The notes under the pieces were generated by a model. That model worked only from the letters and a program-made list of their open reading frames with translations. It was not told the origin of the DNA and searched no databases. The translations under genes and the position numbers were made by a program. From Neostapfia colusana (Eukaryota; Streptophyta; Magnoliopsida; Poales; Poaceae), in the NCBI GenBank assembly GCA_030760725.1, contig JASWHV010000008.1, positions 49,548,057 to 49,612,056 on the forward strand: 64,000 nt of DNA. The letters run 5' to 3'. Shown one piece after another: positions 36,992 to 49,907 of this stretch. Position 1 is the first letter of the stretch; each line of letters starts with the position of its first letter.

Positions 36992-37100
36992 ATGTTATCT
37001 CATGTAGTCGCTAAGGTTGAGAAGGAACCCGAAGTCTTAGACTTCATCACTCCAGAAAAGCAGCTAGCCTACGACCAAGAGCAGCAAGGCAAGCCCCGGT
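36992..37100 (+). other. Acidic exon-like block, T2 5' LTR (first half)
   Basis: Reads MLSHVVAKVEKEPEVLDF and on to QEQQGK, the counterpart of 10477 and 48393. It follows a splice-acceptor-like TCATGTAG. After GGCAAGCCCCG comes GTTTGC, a possible weak donor. Confidence 0.3.
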
Positions 37101-38185
37101 TTGCATTAACCTTTTTACAAATTTTTATTGTTTTGAGAACTTACTTTGAGTACCACTTACTTCTTGCATTAGAGTCTTGTTTGAAACCCAAATGCATAGC
37201 CAAGAAAACCATGGGTTGGGATTAGGATTGAAAACCCTGTTTAGCTACTGCAATGCTAAGATAATGTAGGACTCGGTACAAGTCGAGTAGTTGGAACTAC
37301 TCGCGAGGATAGGCTAGAGGCACATTGCTCGGGTAAAGATAGCAAATGAAACACATGGCAAGAAAAATGAGACCGAGAGGAGAGTAAGGGCAGCAGGACG
37401 TTGGGGCTTGGGTGCTATAGCTCCGCTTGTGTCGATTGAGGACCGAGCCGTGTGCGGGCCTGTTGAACAAGCTAGAACAGTACCGAATACCTACCGGCTA
37501 TATGGGAACCGGGAAACCGATGTAACTCGGGTAGCTGGGTGTTGAGGCATAGCTGGTCGTTCAGAGGGTAGGTTGAGAGCTCGAGGTGTATATCGTATGG
37601 TGGCACTGTGGATGCGCGCGCAGAGACCTCTTGCTCGGGACGATTAGACCGGTTCAACATTTGGCTGACGGGTGAAAGGTGGTTGCGTACGACGTCCGTG
37701 ATGGTTTCTGTAGGCAACATCGAGTACGGGCGTATGTGACGGGTTATTAGGGTAACCCTGCAGGTGTAAATTGATTATAATCGCCGTCCCTCGTGGTCAG
37801 TGAGTACCACTTGTTCACTGTACCGTGACGTAGAAAGAACAGGCTAGATACATGTTAAAAGTTTGCTGATTTAAAAGACATACTTTGCTTGTTAATGACT
37901 TGTTGTAGTTTAGAGATAACTAAAGTTATTTTCAACATTGGGCCAAGTACATGAGAGAAATGCGTTTCTTGTTTGACTGCGGCTCTCTCATGTGCCTTAG
38001 CGTAAGGTTATCCACAACCTGCTTCTAAAATATTGAAAGTAAGGTTCAAATAATTAGGCGAGTCCTTTGCAACTTATTTTACCTCATGTACCAAAAAACT
38101 ATTCATATAGAAGTTTTAGGTATAGGAGAGACAGGTCAGTCTTGCTGAGCCATCGTGCTCACTGCTTGTGTTTGAAGCTTTTGCA

Positions 38186-38275
38186 GGAGTCTGTGAGGAA
38201 GGGACTCCCGAGGAGGAGACGGAACCCCCGGAGGGGAACCCCGTCGAGTGGGAGTCGTGCACGCCGCCGTGTTAG
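38186..38275 (+). other. Acidic exon-like block, T2 5' LTR (second half)
   Basis: Reads G-V-C-E-E-G-T-P to EWESCTPPC and TAG, directly after TTTTGCAG. It has the same length and stop as 437-526, 49589-49678 and 55595-55684. Confidence 0.35.
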
Positions 38276-38396
38276 TGTGTGTGCGTGCTAGCGGGGACAC
38301 GTTCACGGGCTGAACGTGAACTCGATGCGTTGTCTACGCCCGTGAGTGTAGACTGAACATATTTTGTTGTAAATGTGTTTATAAACCTGTTTATGT

Positions 38397-38402
38397 AATA
38401 AA
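38397..38402 (+). promoter_or_regulatory. Poly(A) signal AATAAA, T2 5' LTR
   Basis: AATAAA about 100 bp from the LTR end, equivalent to 648-653. Confidence 0.55.
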
Positions 38403-38504
38403 ACTTTGCTTCCGCTTTGTACCTTTGATGTGTGTTATCCGGTGCTGTGAAACACAGCACCCCTCAGCGTGATCCTGGATCGACAAGACCGTGGGGTCGT
38501 GTCA

Positions 38505-40002
38505 GCATGGTAACAGAGCTCGCTTGAGGCTTAACGCACTACAAAGGTCATCTTTTTCAAAAATTCGGTGAGGAACGAGTTAGTAGCCCATATAAGGATG
38601 TTATTAGTGTATAGAAAGTGGCATACTAACCTATTTGCTTATGTCGGAAAATCGTGCATCTCGGGACGCTTTATGTCTTGGGGGGTGCAGGTAAGCGCTG
38701 TCCACCAGTGCGCACAAGCTGAAGGGTGGAGCCCCACGGGTGGCAGGTAACCCGACCCGCTTTAATATCCTCTACGACTCTTCATGTCATTTGGGGTATT
38801 CGAGCAACGTCTGTCCCTGGTGTGCCTTGGGCAATTTGGGAGACCCCGCCACGTTGTCAGTAATGTGAACACGTAGCTCAAGGCGTGTTTGGCTTGAGAA
38901 CATCCGGGCGAGTGACGACGGCCAGGTGTACAAACTGTATGGATACCGAGCTCGGTGTGCAGCCGAGTCTGACGATTGTTTGAGTTATCTGCAGGTAGTC
39001 TAACCATGAAACGGTAGACATGTAGCATTCGTGTGCGAGTGAAGCTTAGTGCCACTGAACTAACGAAGCCGGCTAAGTCCGGTATAGGTTTTTCTTTGTA
39101 AGGACGTAGTACCGACATGATCTGGTGACGCATCGACGTCACACCCCACTAAATGAGCAACTGCATTGTAAAACTTGAAAGTGTTAATCCAGAGCACTAA
39201 AACTTGATGTAACTCCTTCCCTTAATCAGGATATTCAAAGTTAGCAAGTTTTCAACTTATAGGATACTAAGGACAGGGTCCCCTGTTTTCAACTGAACTA
39301 AGGCTGAAGTTAATCAGAGTTTAGAGGTTGTGTTCTTTCGAGGTTGGGGTCATATGATACATTTCTGGAAAGCTTTGGAAGAGCTTTACAACTTTTCTGT
39401 TGAGGTCCAGAGGTTTTTAATCGCCTAACCAATTGAAAAATGCAGTAGAGATGAAGCTGTCCAGAAAACAGGACAGAGCAAACACTCTCTGTAACTCTCT
39501 GTAAATTGAGCATAACTTCCTGCATAAAAATCCAAAATAGAAAATGAGGTAGTTATGAAAAGTTCATGAGATGGGTTACAACTTTGTAACAGAAAGTTTT
39601 GTCAAATGTGTTGTAGAATTAACTGGAATTCTTGGATCAAATCAGTACCTTAAGCAGGGAGGTGCTGTCCAATTTTCTCCAAAAATTCTGTTAACTTTGA
39701 CATCTCATAACTTTTGAACCAGGACAGATCGTAGGCCAAGCAAATACTTTATGGAAATATGTTGAAGTTAGCTTTAACTTTGATGTTGAGCTCCAGAATT
39801 GGTTTTGCAGTTAGCGTGGTCTAAATAAGGTTGGAATGAAACTGGTCAGGGCTCTCATGTGGGACAGCAGATCAGCAGTCAAATTTGTATAAATTTAAAC
39901 TATGTTTCCAAGTTTTATGAGTTCAATGACATGTTTTATGTTATAACTAAATGGTTTACTGTTCAAACAAATATTTGACATTTCTCAAATATGTTCCTAC
40001 AG
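38505..40002 (+). other. T2 untranslated leader
   Basis: About 1.5 kb, aligning with 757-2254. It keeps the donor-like CAG/GTAACC and CAG/GTAGTC and the TTCCTACAG acceptor-like end before the ATG at 40003. I see no coding region. Confidence 0.6.
38508..38519 (+). other. Primer binding site, T2 (one mismatch)
   Basis: TGGTAACAGAGC, three bases after the LTR. It differs from T1 and T3 at one base (A for T), probably a mutation after insertion. Confidence 0.9.
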
Positions 40003-40964
40003 ATGACTGTGGATAGACAATTGGAGAATGGGTGGGTGGAATCTAACTGTTCTCGCCGCAGCGGCTATCCGGAAGCATTGAGGCAAATGCTTCAATATTT
40101 CGGGTACAGCAAGATGCCGCTTACTTCGCCAAAGAAGAAAGCGAGGAGGGGAACAAGACGTGGACGATCCATGTCGAAGTTCCTGCAGAGCCTACGCCAC
40201 CCGGTTGGGCGCCGTTCACCACTACGGTGAGAGGTAGACAACCGGAGGGAATGTGGCAAGTGGCATCCCGCGACACCATGTCGCGTTTCTGCCAACTACA
40301 CGTGAGAGCTATGGAGGGCACTCCATACGCGTTTGTTCCGGTGGAGGGACGGGCTAATCATGTGTGGGAAGGGAGGTACGTAGAGGCAACAGATCCGGGT
40401 TGCCCAAGGTACAACCCCGTGGAGGCGAACCTCAGCCTCCAGATAAGGGCGGGAAAGGCCGTAATGGACAGCCAAGCTGTTCATACGGAATGTCTCGCCA
40501 TGAAGCTCAAGGAGAGCAACAGCCATGGAGATCATTTCGAGTGTGCTCACAGCGCACTCCGCAATGTTCTCCTTCCGACGATTGAGTGACTGAACGAACA
40601 ATATAATCAGTTGCATCGTCTGAAGAAGGCAAATAAGAAAAGCCGTGTCAACATCACGGTGTTGCAACAACAGGTGCAGGCTCTGACCCAGCAGAACGAG
40701 GTCCTTACTCAAGAGCGCGGCGATGCTATTGAGGAGGAGCAAGACTGGGAAGAGGACTACAACAAAGCCATGGACGAGGTGCACGCGTTGCAGGACCTCG
40801 TACCTCCGGTAATGGGCATACCGATGGTAGGTTCCGTACCCGTGGTCTTGGATCTTCCGGCAATGGGGGAACCCGAGCCGGAAGAGGAGGTTGTGAACCC
40901 AGAGCCACCAGCAGAGGTACCGGAAGAGGACGACCCGCAGGAGGTCGAATTCTACTCCGAGTAG
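40003..40964 (+). pseudogene. T2 pre-gag accessory ORF, broken
   Basis: Homologue of 2255-3217. A one-base loss near 40114 shifts the frame, which is regained in the frame of 40227-40589. A TGA at 40587 interrupts it just before the coiled coil. The coiled coil and acidic tail stay open at 40611-40964 and end FYSE-stop, the likely original C-terminus. Confidence 0.85.
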
Positions 40965-41237
40965 GGGGTTACCGTTACCAAGTAGGGCAGCTGGGGTGAT
41001 GTAACCCAAACTTTTGTAATCAGTGACATGTCGGGTAGATAGTAGCGTATGTATAGGTAGTGAAGACATGAGCACGACTTCTCGGAGACCCGAGACTAAT
41101 GTATCTTGTATAAAGTTTGTGCTTTATCAATATATGTGAATGTTGTGCAAATTATTCTTGCGTCACTTCAATACCTACTGTTTCATATGGAATTTTAAGT
41201 ATGACATATGCTGATCGCTGCTATGTTGAATTTCAGA

Positions 41238-44200
41238 ATGACTCGTACTTGTGCCAATCCGGACATTGGATGTTCCAGTCAAGGGGGAGAGACCTCCCAA
41301 CCACCTCACGAGGATTCCTCGGGACAGCAACAGCAGCAACAGCAACCGCAACAACCGCCACCGCCAACGGTTACTTTGGCGGACATTGTGGCAGCGATGG
41401 CGGGCTCTCATCAGCAGCACACGGAGTTGCTGCAGACACTCATTGCGAATATGTCTCGACCAGAGAGGCGTAAAGATCGTGAGGAGCGCCAACAGAGCTC
41501 CTACTCCAATTTTCTGGCTACTCATCCCCCGGTATTCTCAAGGGCGGATGAACCCCTCGATGTGGACAACTGGCTCCGCACGATGGAGATGAAGTTCGGG
41601 CTGCTCCAAGTGAGTGAGCAGCGCAACACTCAATTCGCGGTCCAACAGCTCCAGGGATCCGCGAGCGCGTGGTGGGCGAACTACTGTGCTTCGCAGCCCA
41701 CCGAGCGAATTATGATCTGGGCAGAATTCCGGACAGCCTTCAGGGCCTATAACATACCGCCGGGTCTCATGACGAGGAAGACGCAGGAGTTCTTACGCCT
41801 GCAGCAAGGGAGCCGGAACACACTGGAATACTCCAGTGCGTTCAATGATCTTGTGCTCTATGCTTCGTATCACGCTGATACCGACGAGAAGCGGCGGGAT
41901 CATTTATACCAGGGCTTCACCCGCTCCTGAAGGACAAACTGGCGATGTTCAGTCGCGGCAGCCTCAATGATATAATTGATGCTGCGATTGTTCAGGAGGA
42001 CTCCAGCAAGGAGTTAGCGGCGGCAGAAAGGAAGTGAAGCGCGCCGCAAAGCAGCGGAGAAGGAGGTGGTTCTTCTCAGAAATATTGGATGGTAAATCGC
42101 CCATGATCGGGTCCACGTTGGCAGCCACCGCAGAGGCCGATGCCATTCCGCAGTCGGCCATATTCTCCACCGGCTTTCCGGCCGGCGCTGCCAGTACCAC
42201 CTCCGCAGCAAAACAGAAGCAGCGGGCGATGCCACGTGCGTATGCACCTTAACAGCGCATGCCGGGCTTTTGTCCCCCAAGCACCGGACAAGCAGGAGCC
42301 ACATTCTACAAGTGTGGTCATCCAGGACACTTCACCAGCAGTTGTCCAGAGAGGCAAGGCGGCGGAGTTGCACCGCAGCTTCCGTGGAAGAATCAACCCC
42401 GGAACTCCACTAATGCGCGGCTGGCAAACCCTAGGCCCGACACTGTCCACCAACTTGCCATAGAGGACGTGCCGGAGGGAGAGCCGATCCTTGCGGGTAT
42501 GTTCTAACTCCACCAACATCCCTCTATAGTGTTATTTGATTCAGGCGCCACGCATAGCTTCATTAGCCAAGCTTTTATTGCTAAATACAGCTTGCAAATA
42601 CTACCCACCGATAGTCCATACTTGATTTGTTCACCGGATGGGAAGATTTCAGCAAGCATGATGGTCCCAAAAGCGCCATTATGCTTAGAGGGTAGAGTAT
42701 ACCCTACGTCTCTAATATTTCTGGAGGGACAAAAGGTCGATGTCATCTTAGGGATGTTGTGGTTAACCCGCCACGGCGCTGCTTTTGACACCGTCCTCCG
42801 AATTGTGCACTTGAACTCAGAAGTGCACGAATCTTATTCCTTATTTCTGGACAGTCCAGAAATAAAAATTCCAAGTGTGTATCAATCCACAACCATCAGA
42901 TTGGAAGACATTCCAGTAGTCCGTGAGTTCCCTGACGTGTTCCCGGATGATTTACCGGGGATGCCGCCCGACAGAGAAGTAGAGTTCAAGATTGAACTTG
43001 CGCTGGGAACCATGCCAATATCCCGAAGGCCGCACAAGATGGCGCCCAAGGAGTTGGCTGAACTGAAGACTCAGCTAACGGACTTGCTGGAGAAGGGTTT
43101 TATTAGGCCGAGCTCCTCGCCATGGGGCTGTTCGACATTATTCGTGAAGAAGAAAGACAAGACGTTGCGGCTTTGCATGGACTATCATCCATTAAACGCC
43201 GTAACCATCAAGAAAAAGTACCCGTTGCCACGGATCGACATGTTGTTTGATCAGTTGGTCGAAGCGAAGATCTTTTCCAAGATGGACTTAAGATCCGGGT
43301 ACCACCAGATCAAAATACGGGCTGAGGATATTCTGAAGACGGCTTTCTCGACGAGGTACGGACTTTATGAGTACCTGGTCATGTCCTTCAGCCTCACCAA
43401 TGCTCCAGCTCATTTCATGTATTTGATGAACTCGGTATTCATGCCGGAGCTGGACAAGTTTGTCGTGGTCTTCATCGACGACATATTGGTATATTCCAAG
43501 TCGGAGGAAGAACACAAGAAGCATCTGCGTATAGTCTTGCAACGACTACGGGATCACAAGCTATACACGAAATTCAGCAAGTGCGAATTCTGGGTATCGC
43601 AAGTTCCTTTTCTCGGGCATATTATCTCAGCGGAGGGCATCGCTGTAGACCCGAGTAAAATCACAGAAGTGCTAAACTGGAAGTCCCTGAGAACTGTTCA
43701 CAAGGTACGGAGTTTCCTCGAACTTGCGGGATATTATCGGAGGTTCATTCCGAACATCTCGAAGATTGCCAAACCTATGACAGAGCTGCTGAAGAAGGCT
43801 ACCAAATATGTTTGGAGTCCAGCATGTGAAGCAGCGTTCAAGGCATTATTAAAGCACCTAACATCAGCACCGCTTTTGGCGCAGCCAGACACAACAAAAC
43901 CGTTCGATGTGTACTGCGATGCATCCGGCATTGGGCTCGGATGTGTGCTGATGCAAGACCGAAGAGTGGTCGCGTATGGATCACGGCAGCTCAGAAACCA
44001 CGAGCAGAATTATCCAACTCACGACTTGGAGCTCGCTGTTGTGGTGCTCGCACTTAAAATGTGGAGGCACTACCTACTCGGTAACCTCGTGCATTTATAT
44101 ACCGACCACAAAAGCCTCAAGTACATATTCACTCAGAAAGAGCTGAACATGAGGCAGAGAATATGGTTAGAATTGATAAAGAATTATGAAATAGAGATCC

Positions 44201-45792
44201 ATTATCACCCCAGCAAGGCAAATGTAGTGGTGGATGCGCTGAGCCGCAAGTCACATGTCAACAATCTGACCATCACACCGTTGGAACAGAGCGAACCACT
44301 ACTGCATGTGATTCCACATGGAGCTCTCTACAACTTAGCTTTGATCCCCACCATCCGTGAAGAGATAGTGGCAGCCCAGAAGAATGAAAAGGGCATGTCA
44401 CATTTGCAGAGACGTATAGACAGCGGGGAGCTGAAATGTTTCCGGAAAGACGGAGACGGCATCCTATGGTCAAGGACCGGATCGTCGTACCCCGTAACCC
44501 AGAGTTACGGAAGAAAATCTTTGATGAGGCTCACTTGTCAAAGTTGTCTGTTCACCCCTGCAGCAACAAAATGTATCAAGAATTCAGAAACAAGTTTTGG
44601 TGGACACGGATGAAGCGGGAGATCGCAAAGTACGTGTCCGAGTGTGATACATGTCGAAGGGTGAAGGCAGATCATATGCGAAAACCGGGATTGCTACAAC
44701 CACTGGGCGTTCCTGCCTGGAAGTGGGAAGATGTGAGCATGGACTTCATCGTCGGTTTACCAACCACGTATCAGAAGCATGATTCTCTGTGGGTGATCGT
44801 CGACCGGCTCACCAAAGTTGCCCATTTCATCCCGGTCAACACAAACTACAACGCCAAGAAGTATGCTGAACTGTACATCTCACGGATCCTATGCTTGTAC
44901 GGCATACCCCGCACCATCATATCGGACCGGGGCACTTTATTTGTGGGTCCCGTTTTTGGGAGCAGCTACACGCTGCGTTGGGGACGAAGCTGATCCATAG
45001 TTCAAAGTACCACCCGCAGACGGATGGGCAAACCGAGTGGGTAAACCAAATTTTGGAAGATATGCTACGAGCTTGCGCTATCAACCACGGCAAGAATTGG
45101 GATGATCACTTGCCGTTGGCCGAGTTCTCGTACAACAATGGGTACCAAGCCAGCATCAAGATGGCGCCTTACGAGGCGCTATATGGGAGAAAATGCAGCA
45201 CACCACTGAATTGGTGTGAGTCTGGCGAAAGGGTTGCCTTCGGGATTGATCTTGTCAATAACGCGGAGGAAAAGGTTCGGCTGATTCAAGTGAACCTAAA
45301 AGCCGCCCAATCCCGACAGAAACAATATACGGACCGGAGGAGACGCCCATTACAGTTCGAAGTCGGGGATCACGTATATCTACGTGTGTCTCCAATAAAG
45401 GGCATGAACAGATTCGGGGTGAGAGGAAAGTTGGCACCCCGATTCATCAGTCCATTTCAGACTACAGAGAGATGTGGATCAGTAGCATACCGGCTGAAAT
45501 TACCAGAAGCACTTTCCGGTGTGCACGACGCCTTTCACATCTCCCAGCTGAGGATGTGTCTCAAGCTATCAACTACCATTCAGCTGGAGGATATAGAAGA
45601 ACTGAAACCGGATCTCATGTATCGGGAGGAACCGGTTCAGATTATTGATGAAAAGGCCCAAACCACACGCAACGTACGTTGTGGTTATATAAAGTTCTAT
45701 GGAGTAATTACTCCGTGGACGGAGCGACATGGGAGGGAGAAGGATTTCTTCGCGCTAACTACCCCGACTTTTTCACGTCGCATATACGGTAA
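41238..45792 (+). pseudogene. gag-pol: T2 gag-pol, heavily decayed
   Basis: Same domain order as T1. The start ATG follows GAATTTCAG. Lesions seen: one-base loss near 41911; stops near 42035 (TGA), 42103 (TGA), 42250 (TAA) and 42505 (TAA); one-base loss near 44469; two-base gain near 44946; one-base loss near 45672 in the chromodomain-like tail. The zinc knuckle reads FYKCGHPGHFTSSC, so its first Cys is lost. Protease DSGA, RT FIDD and RNase H YCDAS are readable within the open stretch 42529-44613. In RT, MSFSL replaces MSFGL. In the integrase, QTEWVNQ keeps the catalytic Glu. The element cannot encode its own mobility. Confidence 0.92.
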
Positions 45793-45848
45793 TTTTCTAC
45801 CGTCCCCTCTCTCATTTTCACCTTATAATCTCGGGACGAGATTCTTTT

Positions 45849-45861
45849 AAGTGGGGAGGAA
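45849..45861 (+). other. Polypurine tract, T2
   Basis: AAGTGGGGAGGAA before the 3' LTR. A single T interrupts the purine run compared with T1 and T3. Confidence 0.88.
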
Positions 45862-48392
45862 TGTAAGGGCCTAAGTTTTTGGCACATAATCAAAGTTTTC
45901 ATCACCACACACCCCCTTCATTTGAAGAAACTTGATGCATACATTTGAAGAGCAAGTAAACACCATCAACATGCTCATTAGAGAATAAACTCACAAAATG
46001 CAAAAGTGGCATTTCCCACATGCATCATCTAGGGGCTGAGCTTGTGAAAAACTCCAACACCTTGCTAGGCGTGCTCATGCCAAATTTCACCCAAATTCAA
46101 AAACCTTTTTGAAGTCCCTTTGAGTATAACTAGAAAGAGGGTGGTTTGAACTCAAATTCAAATTCAAACTATTTCCATCCCATGAATTCAAAAGTGGGAG
46201 GCATATTCTTACTCAGCACGATTTTTTGAGCTCACACATCAATTTTCACTCCATTTGGAGTTGATCTTGACATGAGCTAAGTTTAGCAAATTCAAACTTT
46301 ATTTGAATTTCAAACTGCATATGTGCTGAAATTTATTCAAACACTTCACAATTTGAATTCTATCAATTCCAAACGGGCATGTGGTATATAATTCAAATCC
46401 TAGAGGGTATTCGAGGGATTACTGTTTGGAGCAGTAGAGGAAAGTTAATTTCAGAGGTTAAAACTCGGGTGGGACCCACCTGTCAGCTTCACAGTTCACA
46501 GAACCGACTGAGGCACCGAGTAGTTGGGTCTCGGGCTCCCGCCGTGGTCGCCACCGCGCCAGGCCGTCGAGGCCAGCAGCTGCTTGCCCCCGAGCCGCTG
46601 AACGCCTCACTGCCTTCTTATCCAGCAGCCGGGCCGAACGGGGGCAGAACCGCTCAGTCTTTGCTCCCTCGTGCAAGAAATGCCGCCCTCGCTGCCACTC
46701 TCTCGGAATCGATCGGAAAAGCTCACGATCACAGTCTCTCCACTCCCTCCAAGTTGCAAAACGGTACGAGAGGGTCTCCTCCTTCCCAGCCGTAGGGTAT
46801 TAGCTGAGCTCGGTTGATGTCGCCCCTACCGAAGGTTCTTTCCGGTGACCTAAGTCCGCCGCACTTCGGGCTCCCGTGGACAGCCCAAATGGAAGGGTGT
46901 TACGTCCAAGCTAAGGGGTCCTCAGACGCGTTAGAGACTGGTGCTGCTCACCCCCGAACCACAGCCCGAGTGTTTGATCACCAGCGACGAATTTCAGTTT
47001 TCCCTTTTGTTCGGCGGGAGACCAACCTTTGGGTGTGGATCCACTGAATTCTCACTCCATGGTTGTTTAGAGATCCTCAGACTGTTCCTACACGGTCTAG
47101 ACTTAGTGGCGCACAAGTTAGCTTCACAACACCTAGCATGAGAACCCCTGTACATGGCGTATTTCCGAGCTTGCCAACGGTGGCTGATTCGGGAAGCATC
47201 GGGCGCATGTTGGGAGCTTACCTAGAGCCTATTCTGAGCTGCTTTGAGCTCATGTAGATCTTTCCTAGGGTCCACTGATGCTCTCCGGCCTTTTTCTCGA
47301 TCGATTTGGGTGCTAGGAAGTCAGGCCGACACGGCCGAAGTTCTTCCGAAGCCGCCGCTCGTCGCCGGCCGTGTTCCGGTGATTGTCGTGACGAGCTGAG
47401 CCCAGCATCGTGTTCCCCTGATGGATTTAGGCAGAGGCGGCCAAGACCTTGGAGCTTGGCGCACGACAGAGGCCACAGGCGAGCTCTCCGGCGAGGGGTC
47501 ACGGCGGCCGAGCGTGGGAGGCTGGAGGTAGACGAAGCCCCCGGTCCCACGTGTCAGCGGCCGATATTTTAAGCCCCAGGATCTGCTGTGGCACCGGATT
47601 GGGTGCTGCTGCGCACGAAGGATTCCGTAGCCCCGTGTGTCGACCGCTGAGAAGTTGACACGTAGCTCCGGTCCCACGCGCAGCGGTTTAAACTTTTTCC
47701 CGATTTTCATATTTAGTTCAAACTTCAAACCCACATAACTTTGGCTAGAAAACTCCAAATCAAGTGAACCAAATTTTTTTGGATTCAGCTCTTTGAGTAC
47801 TTTCCAGAAAATCAAGTTTCACTTCATGAAAATCCATATTTCTCCAGAATTAATTCTTCAAAATTCAAACTGTTTAGAATTTTAACTGCAGAATCCTTTG
47901 GAGGAAAATTATGAAATTTTGCTGGGATGTTCACCAAATATCCCAGAGCTAGCATATAAATTTCAGATCTATTTGAGCTAATTTGATCCACCTAATGGTG
48001 TGATTAGTGAAACTGTTCCAGAGAAAATAGAAAATGTCCAGAAACATTTTCAGAATTTCTCTGAAATTGTTTAGCTCATATGTTTAGCTAGGAACCTTCA
48101 AATTAAGTGAAACCAACACCATTAGAACCATCTGAAAATCTAGTTTTCAGAAAGTCATGGCTTGCTCCATGAAAATCCCTAGAACACCCTAAGAGCTCTA
48201 ATTAAGGTCAAGTACATAATTAATTGTGGAAAGCTCAAATAAGCTTTGCTGCAAATAAAACTTGACCTAGTCTCTGTATAGGTTGTATACAAACCACAGT
48301 AAAAATTTCAGAGTCATTGGATCTATCTAGTAAGACTTATAGTCTTCACAAGTTTAAATTCAATTCAAATGCATTTAAATTGATACATATAC

Positions 48393-48503
48393 ATGTTATC
48401 TCATGTAGTCGCTAAGGTTGAGGAGGAACCCGAAGTATTAGACTTCGTCACTCCGGAAGAGCTGCTAGCCTTTGACCAAGAGCACCAAGGCAAGCCACGG
48501 TTT
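48393..48503 (+). other. Acidic exon-like block, T2 3' LTR (first half)
   Basis: Reads MLSHVVAKVEEEPEVLDF and on to QEHQGK, counterpart of 10477 and 36992. Confidence 0.3.
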
Positions 48504-49588
48504 GCATTAACCTTTTTACAAATTTTTGTTGGTTTGAGAACTTACTTTGAGTACCACTTACTTCTTGCATTAGAGTCTTGTTTGAAACCCAAATGCATAG
48601 CCAAGAAAACCAAATGGGTTGGGATGAGGATTGAAAACCCCATCTAGCTACTGCAATGCTAAGATAATGTAGGATTCGGTACAAGTCGAGTAGTTAGAAC
48701 TACTCGCGAGGATAGTCTAGAGGCACATTGCTCGAGTAAAGATAGCAAATGAAACACATGGCAAGAAAAATGAGACCGAGCGGAGAGTAAGGGCAGAAGG
48801 ACGTTGGGGCCTGGGTGCTATAGCTCCGCTTGTGTCGATTGGGGACCGAGCCGTGTGCGGGCCTGTTGAACAAGCTAGAACAGTACCGAAGACCTACCGG
48901 CTATATGGGAACCGGGAAACCGATGTAACTCGGGTAGCTGGGTGTTGAGGCATAGCTGGTCGTTCAGAGGGTAGGTTGAGACCTCGAGGTGTAAATCAGC
49001 TGGCGGCATTGTGGATGCGCGCGTAGAGACCTCTTGCTCGGGACGACTGGACCGGTTCAACATTTGGGTGACGGGTGAAAGGTGGTTGCGTACGACGTCC
49101 GTTATGGTTGCTGTAGGAAACATCGAGTACGGGCGTACGTGACGGGTTATTCGGGTAACCCTTCAAGTGTAAATCGATTATAATCGCTGTCCCTCACGGT
49201 CAGTGAGTACCACTTGTTCACTGTACCATGACGTAGAAAGAACAGGCTAGATACATGTTAAAGGTTTGCTGATTTGAAAGACATACTTTGCTTGTTAATG
49301 TCTTGTTGTAGTTTAGAGCTAACTAAAGTTCTTTTCAACTTTAGGCAAAGTACATGAGAGAAATGTGTTTCTTGTTTGATTGCGGCTGTCTCATGTGCCT
49401 TAGCGTAAGGTTCTCCACAACCTGCTGCTAAAATATTGAAAGTAAGGTTCAAATAATTAGGCGAGTCCTTTGCAACTTATTTTACCTCATGTACCCAAAA
49501 ACTATTCATATAGAAGTTTCATGTATAGAAGAGACGTGTTAGTCATGCTGAGCCATCATGCTCACTGCTTGTGTTTGAAGCTTTTGCA

Positions 49589-49678
49589 GGAGTCTATGAG
49601 GAAGGGACTCCCGAGGAGGAGACAGAACCCCCGGAGGGGAACCCCGTCGAGTGGGAGTCGTGCACGCCGCCGTGTTAG
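49589..49678 (+). other. Acidic exon-like block, T2 3' LTR (second half)
   Basis: Reads G-V-Y-E-E-G-T-P to EWESCTPPC and TAG after TTTTGCAG. It differs from the 5' LTR copy by one amino acid (Y for C) plus a silent change. Confidence 0.35.
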
Positions 49679-49799
49679 TGTGTGCGCGTGCTAGCGGGGA
49701 CACGTTCACAGGCTGAACGTGAACTCGATGCGTAGTCTACGCCTGTGAGTGTAGACTGAACATATTTTGTTGTAAAAGTGTTCATAAACCTGTTTATGT

Positions 49800-49805
49800 A
49801 ATAAA
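49800..49805 (+). promoter_or_regulatory. Poly(A) signal AATAAA, T2 3' LTR
   Basis: Same position and context as the signals at 648, 38397 and 55806. In the 3' LTR this is the one that would end the genomic RNA. Confidence 0.6.
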
Positions 49806-49907
49806 ACTTTGCTTCCGCTTTGTACCTTTGAGGTGTGTTATCCGGTGCTGTGCAACGTAGCACCCCTCAGCGTGATCTTGGCTCGACAAGACCGCGGGGT
49901 CGTGTCA

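Larger units (their letters stand above)
34458..38504 (+). mobile_element. T2 5' LTR (4047 bp)
   Basis: Starts TGTAAGGG and ends GTGTCA. Its middle (about 35040-36290) is GC-rich and presumably holds the promoter and 5' untranslated region, but I could not find a convincing TATA box. A poly(A) signal lies at 38397-38402. The acidic blocks are at 36992-37100 and 38186-38275. Confidence 0.94.
34458..49907 (+). mobile_element. T2: complete 15.45-kb Tekay-like element in the satellite
   Basis: Bounded by ATTCT duplications. LTRs are 4047 bp (34458-38504) and 4046 bp (45862-49907), with about 7.36 kb between them. By eye the first 600 bp of the two LTRs differ at roughly 5% of sites, so T2 is clearly older than T3. 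Primer site, leader, pre-gag frame, gag-pol and polypurine tract are all present but the reading frames are heavily decayed. Joining its flanks restores a monomer of about 760 bp. Confidence 0.94.
45862..49907 (+). mobile_element. T2 3' LTR (4046 bp)
   Basis: Aligns end to end with 34458-38504. It ends GTGTCA and is followed by ATTCT. It contains the acidic blocks (48393 and 49589-49678) and a poly(A) signal at 49800-49805. Its GC-rich middle (about 46450-47690) has open frames on both strands that are not shared in frame with T1 or T3, so I do not call genes there. Confidence 0.94.

Noticed and set aside
40296..41075. 259-codon minus-strand ORF across T2 pre-gag
   Set aside because: It is a shadow of the sense frame. 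The matching minus frames in T1 and T3 are interrupted, and no minus-strand signal supports it.
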